Notes: generated from the sequence alone by a model not told the origin. Shown: positions 14,699 to 22,207, counted from the stretch's first letter. The stretch is 33,183 nt of DNA from Phenylobacterium aquaticum (GCF_947378715.1 NZ_CANCLE010000022.1:1-33183), one strand, 5' to 3'. Numbers and translations are program-made.

Positions 14699-15463
14699 AT
14701 GGGCCAATTGTTCGATCTGACCGGCAAGGTCGCCATCATCACCGGCTCCACCAAGGGCATTGGCAAGGCCATAGCCGAACGCATGGCCGAGCATGGCGCC
14801 CAGGTCGTCATCTCGTCGCGCAAGGCCGGTCCCTGTGACGAGGTCGCCGCCGCCATCAACGCCGCCCATCCGGGCGCGGCCATCGCGGTCCCGGCCAATA
14901 TCTCGTCCAAGGACGATCTGCAGAACCTGGTCGACGAGACGCGCAAGGCCTTTGGCAAGGTCGATATCGTGGTCTGCAACGCCGCCTCCAATCCCTATTA
15001 CGGGCCGATGAGCGGCATCAATGACGACCAGTTCCGCAAGATCCTCGAGAACAACATCATCGCCAACAACTGGCTGATCCAGATGGTCGCGCCGGAGATG
15101 CGCGAGCGCAAGGACGGGGCGATCGTGATCATTTCCTCGATCGGCGGCCTGCGCGGCACCTCGGTGATCGGCGCCTACGCCATCTCCAAGGCCGCCGACA
15201 TGCAGCTGGCCCGCAACCTCGCCCAGGAGCTCAGCCCCGACAATATCCGGGTCAATTGCATCGCGCCGGGCCTGGTCAAGACCGACTTCGCCAAGGCCCT
15301 GTGGGACACGCCGGAAGGCGAACGTCGCGCCAGCTCCGGCACCCCGCTGCGCCGCCTGGGCGAGCCTGACGACATCGCGGGCGCGGCGGTGTTCCTGTCC
15401 TCCAAGGCCGGGTCCTGGATGACCGGCCAGACCGTGGTCATCGACGGCGGCTCGACCAGCTGA
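14699..15463 (+). CDS. SDR-family NAD(P)-dependent oxidoreductase
   Basis: A 254-residue classical short-chain dehydrogenase. The cofactor site is TGSTKGIG (residues 15-22), and NAAS (94-97) stabilises the central sheet. The catalytic residues are Ser147 (IVIISSIGG), Tyr160 and Lys164 (YAISK), with Asn118/119 as the fourth member. The end, GSWMTGQTVVIDGGS, is the standard SDR C-terminus. Thr-rich TGSTKGIG with an Arg41 (SSRKAG) suggests NADP preference. A strong GGGGGAGG ribosome-binding site precedes the ATG. Relatives act on 3-ketoacyl or steroid-like substrates and in alphaproteobacteria are often annotated only as 'SDR family'. The PsrA-like box upstream suggests a lipid connection. It is followed by the VOC gene after 108 bases. 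Confidence 0.93.
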   Translation: MGQLFDLTGKVAIITGSTKGIGKAIAERMAEHGAQVVISSRKAGPCDEVAAAINAAHPGAAIAVPANISSKDDLQNLVDETRKAFGKVDIVVCNAASNPYYGPMSGINDDQFRKILENNIIANNWLIQMVAPEMRERKDGAIVIISSIGGLRGTSVIGAYAISKAADMQLARNLAQELSPDNIRVNCIAPGLVKTDFAKALWDTPEGERRASSGTPLRRLGEPDDIAGAAVFLSSKAGSWMTGQTVVIDGGSTS

Positions 15464-15542
15464 GGTCGCTTACCGACCTGGCGCGCGCGCGATAGTTTTT
15501 GTCACGACGTCGCAAGCGCGCCACGGGGTTTGGAGTCATGCT

Positions 15543-15569
15543 GGTCTCTCCTGATAATCTGGAGAGACC
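15543..15569 (+). promoter_or_regulatory. Perfect hairpin that covers the VOC gene's ribosome-binding site
   Basis: GGTCTCTCC (15543-15551), loop TGATAATCT (15552-15560) and GGAGAGACC (15561-15569) form a perfect 9-bp stem ending two bases before the ATG at 15572. The right arm is the Shine-Dalgarno itself (GGAG). In RNA it would hide the ribosome-binding site; in DNA it could be a dyad operator. Either would also control the coupled araC-type gene. Confidence 0.6.
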
Positions 15570-15571
15570 CC

Positions 15572-15964
15572 ATGCCGGCCAGGTTCCGCCACTTCGCGAT
15601 CAACGCCGATGACGTGCCGCGCGCCAAGCGCTTCTACGAGACCGTGCTGGGCTGGACCTTCACCCCCTGGGGGCCGCCCGGCTTCTACCAGACCCGCAGC
15701 GCCGGCGACGGCTTCCTGGGCGCGTTGCAGGGCCGGCGTGAGCTGATAGCCGGCCAGCGCACCAACGCCCTGGAGACCAGCTTCGGGGTCGCGGACCTGG
15801 CCGCCACCATCGCGGCCGTCGAGGCCCAGGGCGGGCGGATCATCATGCCCCGCGTGCGGATCGAGGGGGTCGGCGACCTGATCTATTTCGAGGACACCGA
15901 GGGCAATGTCCTGGGCGCCATGCAGTACGATCCCGGCGTGTTCGAGGAAGGCGGCGGGGCTTGA
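15572..15964 (+). CDS. VOC-family (glyoxalase/bleomycin-resistance fold) protein
   Basis: A 130-residue vicinal-oxygen-chelate protein with the two beta-alpha-beta-beta-beta modules expected for the fold. The first is ARFRHFAINADDVPRAKRFYETVLGWTF, the second TSFGVADLAATIAAVEAQGG followed by GDLIYFEDTEGNVLGAMQYD. His7 and the Glu of YFEDTEGN are candidate metal ligands. The ATG at 15572 follows GGAGAG by about five bases; a TTG at 15530 in the same frame is inside the upstream region and unlikely. Such proteins are often lactoylglutathione-lyase-like or simple ligand binders. The stop overlaps the start of the AraC-type gene (TTGA), so the two are translationally coupled and the VOC protein may supply or bind the regulator's ligand; this is inference. 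Confidence 0.88.
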   Translation: MPARFRHFAINADDVPRAKRFYETVLGWTFTPWGPPGFYQTRSAGDGFLGALQGRRELIAGQRTNALETSFGVADLAATIAAVEAQGGRIIMPRVRIEGVGDLIYFEDTEGNVLGAMQYDPGVFEEGGGA

Positions 15965-16713
15965 GCGAAGCCGGCGACGGGTTCCTGATCCGATCCCTGG
16001 CCTCGACCTATCCCGACGGCTTCACCATCGCCGCCCACGATCATCCCTGGGGCCAGCTCGCCTATGGGATTTCCGGGGTGATGCGGGTGGCGACCGAGGC
16101 CCGGGTCTGGCTGTCGCCAGCCACCCGCGCGGTCTGGCTGCCGCCGCACCGGCCCCACAGCCTCCGCATGAAGGGCGCCGTGGCCCTGCGCACGATCTAT
16201 GTCGCGCCCGAGATCGGCGGCGATCTGCCGGTGGAGGCCGTGGTGCTGGCGGTCAGGCCGCTGCTGCGCGAGCTGATCCTGCATGCGCTGTCCCTGGGCA
16301 TGCTGGGACCCGGCGTCCCGGCCCAGGCCCGGCTGGCCCAGGTGCTGGTCGACCAGATCGCCCTGGCCCCGCGCGAGGACCTGGCCCTGCCCCTGCCGCG
16401 CGATCCCCGCGCCCTGGCCCTGGCCGAACAGATCCAGGCGCAGGTGGAGGCCAGGACCAGCCTGCCGGACCTGGCCCGCGCCGCCGGCGCCTCGCTGCGC
16501 ACCCTGCAGCGGGTCTTCCCGCGCGAGACCGGCCTGTCGCTGGAAGACTGGCGGCAAAAGGCCCGGATGATCCATGCCGCGGCGGCCCTGGCGGCCGGCG
16601 CCACGGTCACGGATGCGGCCCTGGGCTGTGGCTATGAGAGCGTTTCCGCCTTCATCACCGCCTTCCGCCGCCAGTTCGGGGTGACGCCGGGCCGCTACCC
16701 GCCGGCCGCCTGA
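15961..16713 (+). CDS. AraC-family transcriptional regulator
   Basis: A 250-residue regulator beginning with a TTG that overlaps the VOC stop by four bases; a GAGGAAGG sits about ten bases upstream. The N-terminal 85 residues look like a cupin ligand-binding domain (HDHPWGQLAYGISGVMRV, then VWLPPHRPHSLRM). The C-terminal 85 or so residues hold the two helix-turn-helix motifs of AraC: LPDLARAAGASLRTLQRVFPRETGLSLEDWRQKARM, then VTDAALGCGYESVSAFITAFRRQFGVTPGRY, the latter an excellent match to the family signature. Its target may be its own operon or the divergent genes nearby. The last 19 bases overlap the aminotransferase gene tail to tail. Confidence 0.93.
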   Translation: MSEAGDGFLIRSLASTYPDGFTIAAHDHPWGQLAYGISGVMRVATEARVWLSPATRAVWLPPHRPHSLRMKGAVALRTIYVAPEIGGDLPVEAVVLAVRPLLRELILHALSLGMLGPGVPAQARLAQVLVDQIALAPREDLALPLPRDPRALALAEQIQAQVEARTSLPDLARAAGASLRTLQRVFPRETGLSLEDWRQKARMIHAAAALAAGATVTDAALGCGYESVSAFITAFRRQFGVTPGRYPPAA

Positions 16714-17867
16714 GACAGCCTCCGGGCCTGGGCCAGGCGTTCGATCCCGGCGTCCAGGGTGGCGTCGCGCTTGGCGAAGCACAGTCGCAGGATGGTGGTG
16801 ACCGGCGTGTCCTCATAGAGGGCTGAGACCGGGATCGTCGCCACGCCGGCCTCCTTCACCGCCCGCAGGCAGAAGGCCCGGTCGGACTCGAGAATCCCCG
16901 AGGCCGGCAGGTCGATATTGATGAAATAGGTCCCCGACGACGGCAGGACGGAGAAACCCTCGCGTCGCAACCCCTCGGCCAGCCGGTCGCGGGACCGCTG
17001 CAGGTCGGCCGGCATGGCGCTGAACCACGGGCCGGGATTGTCCAGGCCATAGGCCACCGCGCCCTGCAGATTGGGCGGGGTGGTGAAGGTCAGGAACTGG
17101 TGGGCCCGGGCGAGCGCGTGGCTCAGCGCCGGCGCCGCGATCAGGAAGCCGACCTTCCAGCCGGTCAGGCCGAACATCTTTCCGGCCGAGCCGATCTTGA
17201 CCGTGCGCTCGCGCATGCCGGGCAGGACCATCAAGGGCGTGTGGACGAGGCCGTCGAACACCACCTGCTCCCAGACCTCGTCGCAGACGGCGATCACGTC
17301 GTGAGCCACGCAGACCTCGGCCAGCAGCGCAAGGTCCTGCGCCGACGCCACGGTCCCGGCCGGGTTGAGCGGGTTGTTCAGCACCACCAGCCGGGTCTTG
17401 TCAGTGAAGGCCGCCTCAAGCATGGCCCGGTCGAACCGCCAGTGCGGCGGCTCCAGCCGCACCAGCCGGGGAATGCCGCCGGCCCGGCGGATCAGCGGCA
17501 GATAGGCGTCATAGACCGGCTGGAACACCACCACCTCGTCGCCCGGCTCGATCAGGGCCAGGAAGGTCGCGGCCAGGGCCTCGGTGGCGCCCGACGTGAT
17601 GGTGACCTCGGTCTTCCAGTCGAGATCCAGGCCCTGGGTCCGGCCATAGTGGCCCGCCACCGCCTCGCGCAGCTCCGGCAGGCCGGCCATGGGCGGGTAC
17701 TGGTTGTAGCCGTTCAGCACCAGGTCGGCGGCCCGCTGGCGGATATCCAGCGGACCCGGGTCGTCGGGGAAGCCCTGGCCCAGATTTATGGCGCCCAGCT
17801 CCCGGGCGAGGCCCGACATCTCCTCGAAGACGGTGGTGGGCAGGTTTGCGAAGACGGGATGAACCAT
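16695..17867 (-). CDS. PLP-dependent class I/II aminotransferase
   Basis: A 390-residue fold-type I aminotransferase. The internal-aldimine lysine is Lys230 in GSAGKMFGLTGWKVGF, and Asp196 in CDEVWEQVVFDG contacts the pyridine nitrogen. NNPLNPAGTV (164-173) carries the conserved Asn, and the C-terminal LRLCFAKRD supplies the carboxylate-binding Arg. The N-terminus INLGQGFPDDPGPLDI and the SxGxTxxxW pattern resemble methionine/kynurenine aminotransferases (YbdL, KAT), so 2-oxoglutarate or a keto-methylthiobutyrate partner is likely. It is divergent from the GNAT gene with only 39 bases between starts. Substrate identity needs biochemistry. Confidence 0.93.
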   Translation of the reverse strand: MVHPVFANLPTTVFEEMSGLARELGAINLGQGFPDDPGPLDIRQRAADLVLNGYNQYPPMAGLPELREAVAGHYGRTQGLDLDWKTEVTITSGATEALAATFLALIEPGDEVVVFQPVYDAYLPLIRRAGGIPRLVRLEPPHWRFDRAMLEAAFTDKTRLVVLNNPLNPAGTVASAQDLALLAEVCVAHDVIAVCDEVWEQVVFDGLVHTPLMVLPGMRERTVKIGSAGKMFGLTGWKVGFLIAAPALSHALARAHQFLTFTTPPNLQGAVAYGLDNPGPWFSAMPADLQRSRDRLAEGLRREGFSVLPSSGTYFINIDLPASGILESDRAFCLRAVKEAGVATIPVSALYEDTPVTTILRLCFAKRDATLDAGIERLAQARRLSQAAGG

Positions 17868-17906
17868 GGCTCTTGCCTAGCACAGGGTCCGGGGCAGAAT
17901 CGAACC

Positions 17907-18365
17907 ATGCAGATCGTCAATTTCGAACCCCGCCACGCGCAAGCCTGGAAGCAGCTGAACGAGGCCTGGATCACCCAGCTGTTCAAGATCGAGCCCAAGG
18001 ATCGCGAGGTGCTGGACCATCCCAAGGCCAAGATCCTCGATCACGGCGGCCATATCTTCATGGCCGAGGCTGAGGCCGGGGGCGAGGCGATCGGCTGCGC
18101 AGCCTTGATCGCCCTTCCGGACGGTGGCTTCGAGGTGGCGAAGATGACGGTGAGCGAGGCTGCGCGGGGAACCGGCCTGGGCCGGCTGCTGATGGCGGCC
18201 TGCATCGACCGGGCCCGGGCGCTGGGCGCGCCCAGGCTCTATCTGGAGACCAATTCCAGCCTGGCTCCGGCGCTCGGCCTCTATGAGGCGATGGGCTTCG
18301 TCCACCTGCCGCCGCGCGAGACGCCCTACGCCCGCGCCGACGTCTGGATGGAGCTGATCCTCTAG
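17907..18365 (+). CDS. GNAT-family N-acetyltransferase
   Basis: A 152-residue acetyltransferase. The acetyl-CoA pyrophosphate loop is R-G-T-G-L-G (residues 87-92) following the beta-4 strand KMTVSEAA. LYLETNSSLAPALGLYEAMGF is the usual motif B (conserved Asn and Tyr). Relatives with FEPRHAQAWKQLNEAWI at the N-terminus are annotated only as GNATs of unknown acceptor. No strong ribosome-binding site is visible, and the 39-base gap to the divergent aminotransferase leaves little room for a promoter. The TAG stop shares the palindrome CTAG (18362-18365) with the stop of the convergent response-regulator gene. Confidence 0.92.
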   Translation: MQIVNFEPRHAQAWKQLNEAWITQLFKIEPKDREVLDHPKAKILDHGGHIFMAEAEAGGEAIGCAALIALPDGGFEVAKMTVSEAARGTGLGRLLMAACIDRARALGAPRLYLETNSSLAPALGLYEAMGFVHLPPRETPYARADVWMELIL

Positions 18366-18718
18366 GTGGCCTTCAGCGCTTCGCCCAGGGTGCGGCGGGT
18401 CACCGGCTTGCCGAGGAAGCCCACGGGCTTCACCCGGGCCATGTCGCGGCGGAAATCCTCGGTGATCGATCCGGAGATGAACAGCGAGCGGATGCCCAGC
18501 TGGTCGTAGAGTCTCAGGGCCAGCTTGCCCCCATCGGTATTGCGGGCCAGGCGGATATCGACCAGGGCCAGATCCGGCCGGCTGGTCTCGGCGCGGCTCC
18601 AGGCGGTGTTGGCGTCGGCCGCCTCGGCGACCACCTCGTGACCCAGCTCCTCGAGCAGTCCCACCATGTCCAAGGCGATGAGCGCGTCGTCCTCAACCAC
18701 CATGATGCGCATCGTCAT
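18362..18718 (-). CDS. Single-domain response regulator (CheY-like receiver)
   Basis: A 118-residue receiver domain with no output domain. Acidic residues Glu9, Asp10 and Asp11 (VVEDDAL) and the phospho-acceptor Asp54 (LALVDIRL) are present. Ser82 (LFISGS) and Lys104 (FLGKPV) complete the active site. The start is fixed by an ATGA overlap with the upstream histidine-kinase gene. Single-domain regulators paired with HWE/HisKA_2 kinases in Caulobacterales usually act as phosphate relays or sinks or bind a target protein, as with LovR in the LovK general-stress circuit. That comparison is inference. Confidence 0.93.
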   Translation of the reverse strand: MTMRIMVVEDDALIALDMVGLLEELGHEVVAEAADANTAWSRAETSRPDLALVDIRLARNTDGGKLALRLYDQLGIRSLFISGSITEDFRRDMARVKPVGFLGKPVTRRTLGEALKAT

Positions 18719-20028
18719 GCCAAACTCCGTGGAAAGACGAGCGCGAAATGCGCGCCGACCTCCGCCGTCTCGATGATGAACCGGCCCTGCAATTGCCGGG
18801 TCAGGGCGTCGATGGCCCTCATGCCCAGGCTCTTGCCCCGTCTCGGATCGAAATTCGGCGGCAGACCCTGTCCGTCGTCCGACACGCTTAAGCGATAGGC
18901 GCCCTCCTCGGTTCCAAGCGTCACCCTAATCTTGCAGGGCCGGCCCGGCGGACAGCCATATTTCAGGGCGTTGGTGATCAGCTCGTTGAGGATCAGCGCC
19001 AGGGGCGTCGCCTGGCGGACGTCCAGCTTGGCGCTGATCACCTGGGTCTCCAGGGTGACCTCTTCACGGCCCAACGACGCCACCAGCTCCCGCGACAGGG
19101 TCTCAGCATAGAGGCCGGCGTCGAAATCGCCCAGCATCTCGCCGGAGCGGTAGAGCTGCTCATGCACCCGGCCCACCGCCATGATCCGGTCCAGGGTCTT
19201 CTCCAGGGCCTCGCGGGTGTCGGCGTGAGGCGAGGCCCGCGACTGCAGCCGCACGACGCTGGCGATCTGCTGCAGGGAGTTCTTCACCCGGTGGTTCACC
19301 TCGTCGATCAGCAGCGTGCGGTCGGCGAGCAGGTCGCGCAGGCGCTCGGCGGCGTCGGCCTCGGCCTCGCGGTCCAGGTCGATCTCGCGCAGGGTGCGCA
19401 CCACCACGGCGGCCAGCAGCACGGCGAACAGGGCCAGCGCTCCGATCACCCCTACCCGGATGGTGCGGGCCCGATCGATCCGCTCGGTCTCCAGCTGGCG
19501 CTCCGTGGCGTCGATCTGGGCCAGCTGGACGCGGATCGCCTCCATGGCCGCGATGCCGCGGCCCTGGCGGATGATGCGGATCGCGGCCACCGGCGCGCCG
19601 GCCCGCCGGGCGGCGACCACCTGGTCTATGACCTCCAGCCGTATGCCCATCTGCTGACGCAGCGGGGCGAGGCGGCCTTGCTGGGCGCGATTGTCGGCGG
19701 TCAGCCGGTCGAGCGCCTCAAGGCTGCGCACGGCGCGGGTCTTGGCGTCGGCTATGGTGGCGATGAAGCGGCGGTCGGCGGTCAGGACATAGGCCCACTG
19801 GGCCGACTCGGCCTCGGTGAGCGCCTCGAGGGTGTCGGCGACTCCGGTACGGACCTTGTGGGTGTGGCTCACCCAGGAGGTGGCGCTGTCGTACCAGAGG
19901 AACAGGCCGCCCAGGGCGCCGAAGCCCAGGAACAGGGCGGCCATGATCCCGGCGAGCATCCGGTAGGTGCGCTCCCGCGCCGCCTGCCGGTCAGACCCCG
20001 ATGTCTCCGTCGGATCCGTGCTCGCCAT
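18715..20028 (-). CDS. CHASE3-domain HisKA_2/HWE-type sensor histidine kinase
   Basis: A 437-residue membrane kinase. A transmembrane segment (about 24-46) and a second (about 188-211) flank a periplasmic helical CHASE3-type sensor whose conserved stretch is TLEALTEAESAQWAYVLTADRRF. The dimerisation/phosphoacceptor motif is DEVNHRVKNSLQQI with His246, the HisKA_2 signature. The ATP-binding domain has LILNELITNALKYG (N-box, Asn348/353) and SDDGQGLP (384-390, G1 box). It phosphorylates the response regulator encoded immediately downstream (4-base ATGA overlap). The gene begins only eight bases after typA ends, so the three probably share a transcript. What CHASE3 senses here is unknown. Confidence 0.93.
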   Translation of the reverse strand: MASTDPTETSGSDRQAARERTYRMLAGIMAALFLGFGALGGLFLWYDSATSWVSHTHKVRTGVADTLEALTEAESAQWAYVLTADRRFIATIADAKTRAVRSLEALDRLTADNRAQQGRLAPLRQQMGIRLEVIDQVVAARRAGAPVAAIRIIRQGRGIAAMEAIRVQLAQIDATERQLETERIDRARTIRVGVIGALALFAVLLAAVVVRTLREIDLDREAEADAAERLRDLLADRTLLIDEVNHRVKNSLQQIASVVRLQSRASPHADTREALEKTLDRIMAVGRVHEQLYRSGEMLGDFDAGLYAETLSRELVASLGREEVTLETQVISAKLDVRQATPLALILNELITNALKYGCPPGRPCKIRVTLGTEEGAYRLSVSDDGQGLPPNFDPRRGKSLGMRAIDALTRQLQGRFIIETAEVGAHFALVFPRSLA

Positions 20029-20035
20029 GCAAATC

Positions 20036-21868
20036 CTATTCTTCTTTGACGCGTCTCTTGCGGAACGAAGGATTGAGCACTTGTTTCCTCAAGCGGATCG
20101 ATTTCGGCGTCACCTCGACCAGTTCGTCCTCCTCGATATAGGCGATGGCCTGTTCGAGGGTCAGGCGGCGGGGCGGGGTCAGGCGGACGGCTTCGTCCTT
20201 GCCGGAGGCCCGCACATTGGTCAGCTGCTTGGCCTTCATCGGGTTGACGTCCATGTCGTCGACCCGCGAGTTCTCGCCGATGATCATGCCCTGATAGGTC
20301 TTTTCGCCGGCGCCGACGAACATGGTGCCGCGCTCTTCCAGGTTCCACAGGGCGTAGGCCGCCGTCTCACCGTCGGAGTTGGAGACCAGCACGCCCTTAC
20401 GGCCGGCGTCGATCGCGCCCTTGTAGGGCTCGTAGTGGCTGAACACGCGGTTCAGCACGCCGGAACCCCGGGTGTCGGTCAGGAACTCGCCCTGATAGCC
20501 GATCAGCGAGCGCGAGGGGGACATCAGGCTGATCCGGGTCTTGCCGGCGCCGGAGGGGCCCATGTCCTTCAGCTCGGCCTTACGGGCCGACAGCTTCTCG
20601 ATGACGATGCCGCTGAACTCGTCGTCGACGTCGATCATGACGTCTTCGATCGGCTCCAGCCGCTGTCCGGTCTCCGGATCGGTCTGATAGACCACCCGGG
20701 GACGGCTGATGGAGACTTCGAAGCCCTCGCGGCGCATGCCTTCGATCAGCACGCCCAGCTGCAGTTCGCCACGGCCGGCGACCTCATAGGCGTCCTTGTC
20801 GGCGGTCTCGGTCACCCGGATGGCGACGTTGGACTGGGCTTCCTTCAGCAGGCGGTCGCGGATCACGCGGCTCTGCACCTTGTCGCCCTCGCGGCCGGCC
20901 AGGGGGCTGTCATTGACCGAGACGGTCATGGAGATGGTCGGCGGGTCGATCGGCTGGGCCGGCAGGGCGTCGGTGACCTCCATGGCGCACAGGGTGTCGG
21001 CCACGGTCGCCTTGGACAGGCCCGCGATGGCGACGATGTCGCCGGCCTCGGCGTCCTCGATCGGCTGGCGCTTCAGGCCCCGGAAGGCCAGCACCTTGGT
21101 GATGCGGCCGCGCTCGATTTCCTTGCCGTCCAGCCCCAGGGCGTGGATGGCCATGCCGGGCACGGCCTTGCCCGACTGGATGCGGCCGGTCAGCAGGCGG
21201 CCCAGGAACGGGTCGTTCTCGATCAGCACGGACAGGATCTGGAACGGCTTGTCCTTGTTCTCGACGACCTTGGGTTCCGGCACGTGGCGGACGATCAGGT
21301 CGAACAGCGGGGCGAGCGTGTCATTGGGCTTGGACATGTCGAGCGTCGCCCAACCGTTCTTGCCCGAGGCGTAGATGTGGGGGAAGTCGAGCTGCTCGTC
21401 GGTCGCGCCCATGGCGGCGAACAGGTCGAACACGTCGTTCAGGATGCGGTCGGGATCAGCGTGCGGCCGATCGACCTTGTTGAGGCAGAGGATCGGGCGC
21501 AGCCCCATCTTCAGGGCCTTGCCGAGCACGAACTTGGTCTGGGGCATCACCCCTTCCTCGGCGTCGACCAGGATGACGCAGCCATCCACCATGCCGAGGA
21601 TCCGCTCCACCTCGCCGCCGAAGTCGGCGTGGCCGGGGGTGTCGATGATGTTGATCCGGGTCTCGCCGGCTTCCCCGTGCCACAGCACGCTGGTGCACTT
21701 GGCCAGGATGGTGATCCCGCGTTCGCGCTCCTGGTCGTTGGAGTCCATGGCGCGTTCGACCGTCGCCTCATTGGCGCGGAACACGCCGGACTGGGCGAGC
21801 AGCTGGTCGACGAGAGTGGTCTTGCCATGGTCGACGTGGGCGATGATGGCGATGTTGCGGAGCGACAT
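20036..21868 (-). CDS. typA: Ribosome-associated GTPase TypA/BipA
   Basis: A 610-residue translational GTPase of full family length. G1 is AHVDHGKTT (10-18), G2 lies in RERGITI (49-54), G3 is DTPGH (76-80) and G4 is NKVD (130-133). The sequence then continues through EF-G-like domains II, III and V and the TypA-specific C-terminal domain (GENSRVDDMDVNPMKAKQLTNVRASGKDEAVRLTPP). TypA binds the 70S ribosome at the EF-G site and helps 50S assembly and growth at low temperature and under stress. The ribosome-binding site is weak (GAGA). The leader contains a perfect GC hairpin (21905-21930). The downstream kinase and regulator genes appear to be part of the same unit. Confidence 0.97.
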   Translation of the reverse strand: MSLRNIAIIAHVDHGKTTLVDQLLAQSGVFRANEATVERAMDSNDQERERGITILAKCTSVLWHGEAGETRINIIDTPGHADFGGEVERILGMVDGCVILVDAEEGVMPQTKFVLGKALKMGLRPILCLNKVDRPHADPDRILNDVFDLFAAMGATDEQLDFPHIYASGKNGWATLDMSKPNDTLAPLFDLIVRHVPEPKVVENKDKPFQILSVLIENDPFLGRLLTGRIQSGKAVPGMAIHALGLDGKEIERGRITKVLAFRGLKRQPIEDAEAGDIVAIAGLSKATVADTLCAMEVTDALPAQPIDPPTISMTVSVNDSPLAGREGDKVQSRVIRDRLLKEAQSNVAIRVTETADKDAYEVAGRGELQLGVLIEGMRREGFEVSISRPRVVYQTDPETGQRLEPIEDVMIDVDDEFSGIVIEKLSARKAELKDMGPSGAGKTRISLMSPSRSLIGYQGEFLTDTRGSGVLNRVFSHYEPYKGAIDAGRKGVLVSNSDGETAAYALWNLEERGTMFVGAGEKTYQGMIIGENSRVDDMDVNPMKAKQLTNVRASGKDEAVRLTPPRRLTLEQAIAYIEEDELVEVTPKSIRLRKQVLNPSFRKRRVKEE

Positions 21869-21904
21869 TTAAATCTTATCTCGGGGAGGGCGAGGCTTTG
21901 AAGG

Positions 21905-21930
21905 GCGCGCGCTTTTAGTTGAGCGCGCGC
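21905..21930 (-). promoter_or_regulatory. GC hairpin in the typA leader
   Basis: GCGCGCGC (21905-21912) and GCGCGCGC (21923-21930) are self-complementary arms around a 10-base A/T-rich loop. On the minus strand the hairpin ends about 37 bases before the typA ATG. It could affect message stability or respond to temperature, which would suit a cold-adaptation GTPase. No U-tract follows, so it is not an intrinsic terminator. Confidence 0.45.
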
Positions 21931-22091
21931 GGTTATGCCAGCGCCTTCTCGCATGACCCCTCTGCGTGATTCCGTCGCCATTGTGCAGCGCAACACGAAA
22001 GCGGCAGGTCTTCTTGCGTGGTCAAGATATTGATTACGCTAGGGAAGGTTCAGAATTTTCCGCCCAATTCGCACCTGCGACATTTTTGTTC

Positions 22092-22120
22092 TTGCCGTTT
22101 TGTGCGCCGCACCGTATACA
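22092..22120 (+). promoter_or_regulatory. Promoter of the candidate small RNA
   Basis: TTGCCG (22092-22097), exactly 17 bases, then TATACA (22115-22120) is one of the best sigma-70 matches in the window. It has nearly the same form as the tRNA-Val promoter (TTGCCT-N17-TATACC). Transcription would start near 22127. Confidence 0.6.
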
Positions 22121-22126
22121 TCTCTT

Positions 22127-22207
22127 CGTGAGGCGTCGCTGACGTCTCTGCCCTTCCTGGGCGTTTCCTCCCTAATGAACTGGCCGGGCCTTGTGCCCGG
22201 CTTTTTT
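22127..22207 (+). ncRNA. Candidate small RNA with anti-Shine-Dalgarno motif
   Basis: An independent transcription unit of about 80 bases between the divergently placed typA leader and the N-formylglutamate amidohydrolase gene. It starts about seven bases after a strong -10 box. Hairpin 1 pairs GAGGCGTC (22130-22137) with GACGTCTC (22141-22148), one G-U pair. Hairpin 2 pairs GCCC (22150-22153) with GGGC (22159-22162) around the loop TTCCT. A single-stranded run TTTCCTCCC (22164-22172) can pair with ribosome-binding sites. A 7-bp terminator hairpin with six T's ends it. No plausible reading frame with a ribosome-binding site lies inside. CU-rich loops with CCUCC motifs are known from alphaproteobacterial trans-acting sRNAs that block translation starts. 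I cannot assign it to a named family, and 5' and 3' ends are predicted only. Confidence 0.6.
22183..22207 (+). terminator. Intrinsic terminator of the candidate small RNA
   Basis: GCCGGGC (22183-22189), loop CTTGT and GCCCGGC (22195-22201) form a perfect 7-bp stem followed by six T's (22202-22207). No plus-strand protein gene lies upstream for more than 2 kb, so it most likely ends the small RNA. Confidence 0.85.

Noticed and set aside
15538..15612. 24-codon frame overlapping the VOC start, as a possible leader peptide
   Set aside because: Its GGAG is only two to three bases from the ATG, the composition is not biased to any amino acid and the frame simply reads through the hairpin and VOC start in another phase.
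19967..21901. Plus-strand frame of 644 codons opposite typA
   Set aside because: typA is clear on the minus strand; the opposite frame is a compositional shadow.
22030..22126. SigT (general stress) promoter for the small RNA
   Set aside because: No GGAAC -35 with CGTT -10 at the right spacing; the sigma-70-type TTGCCG/TATACA pair explains the position better.
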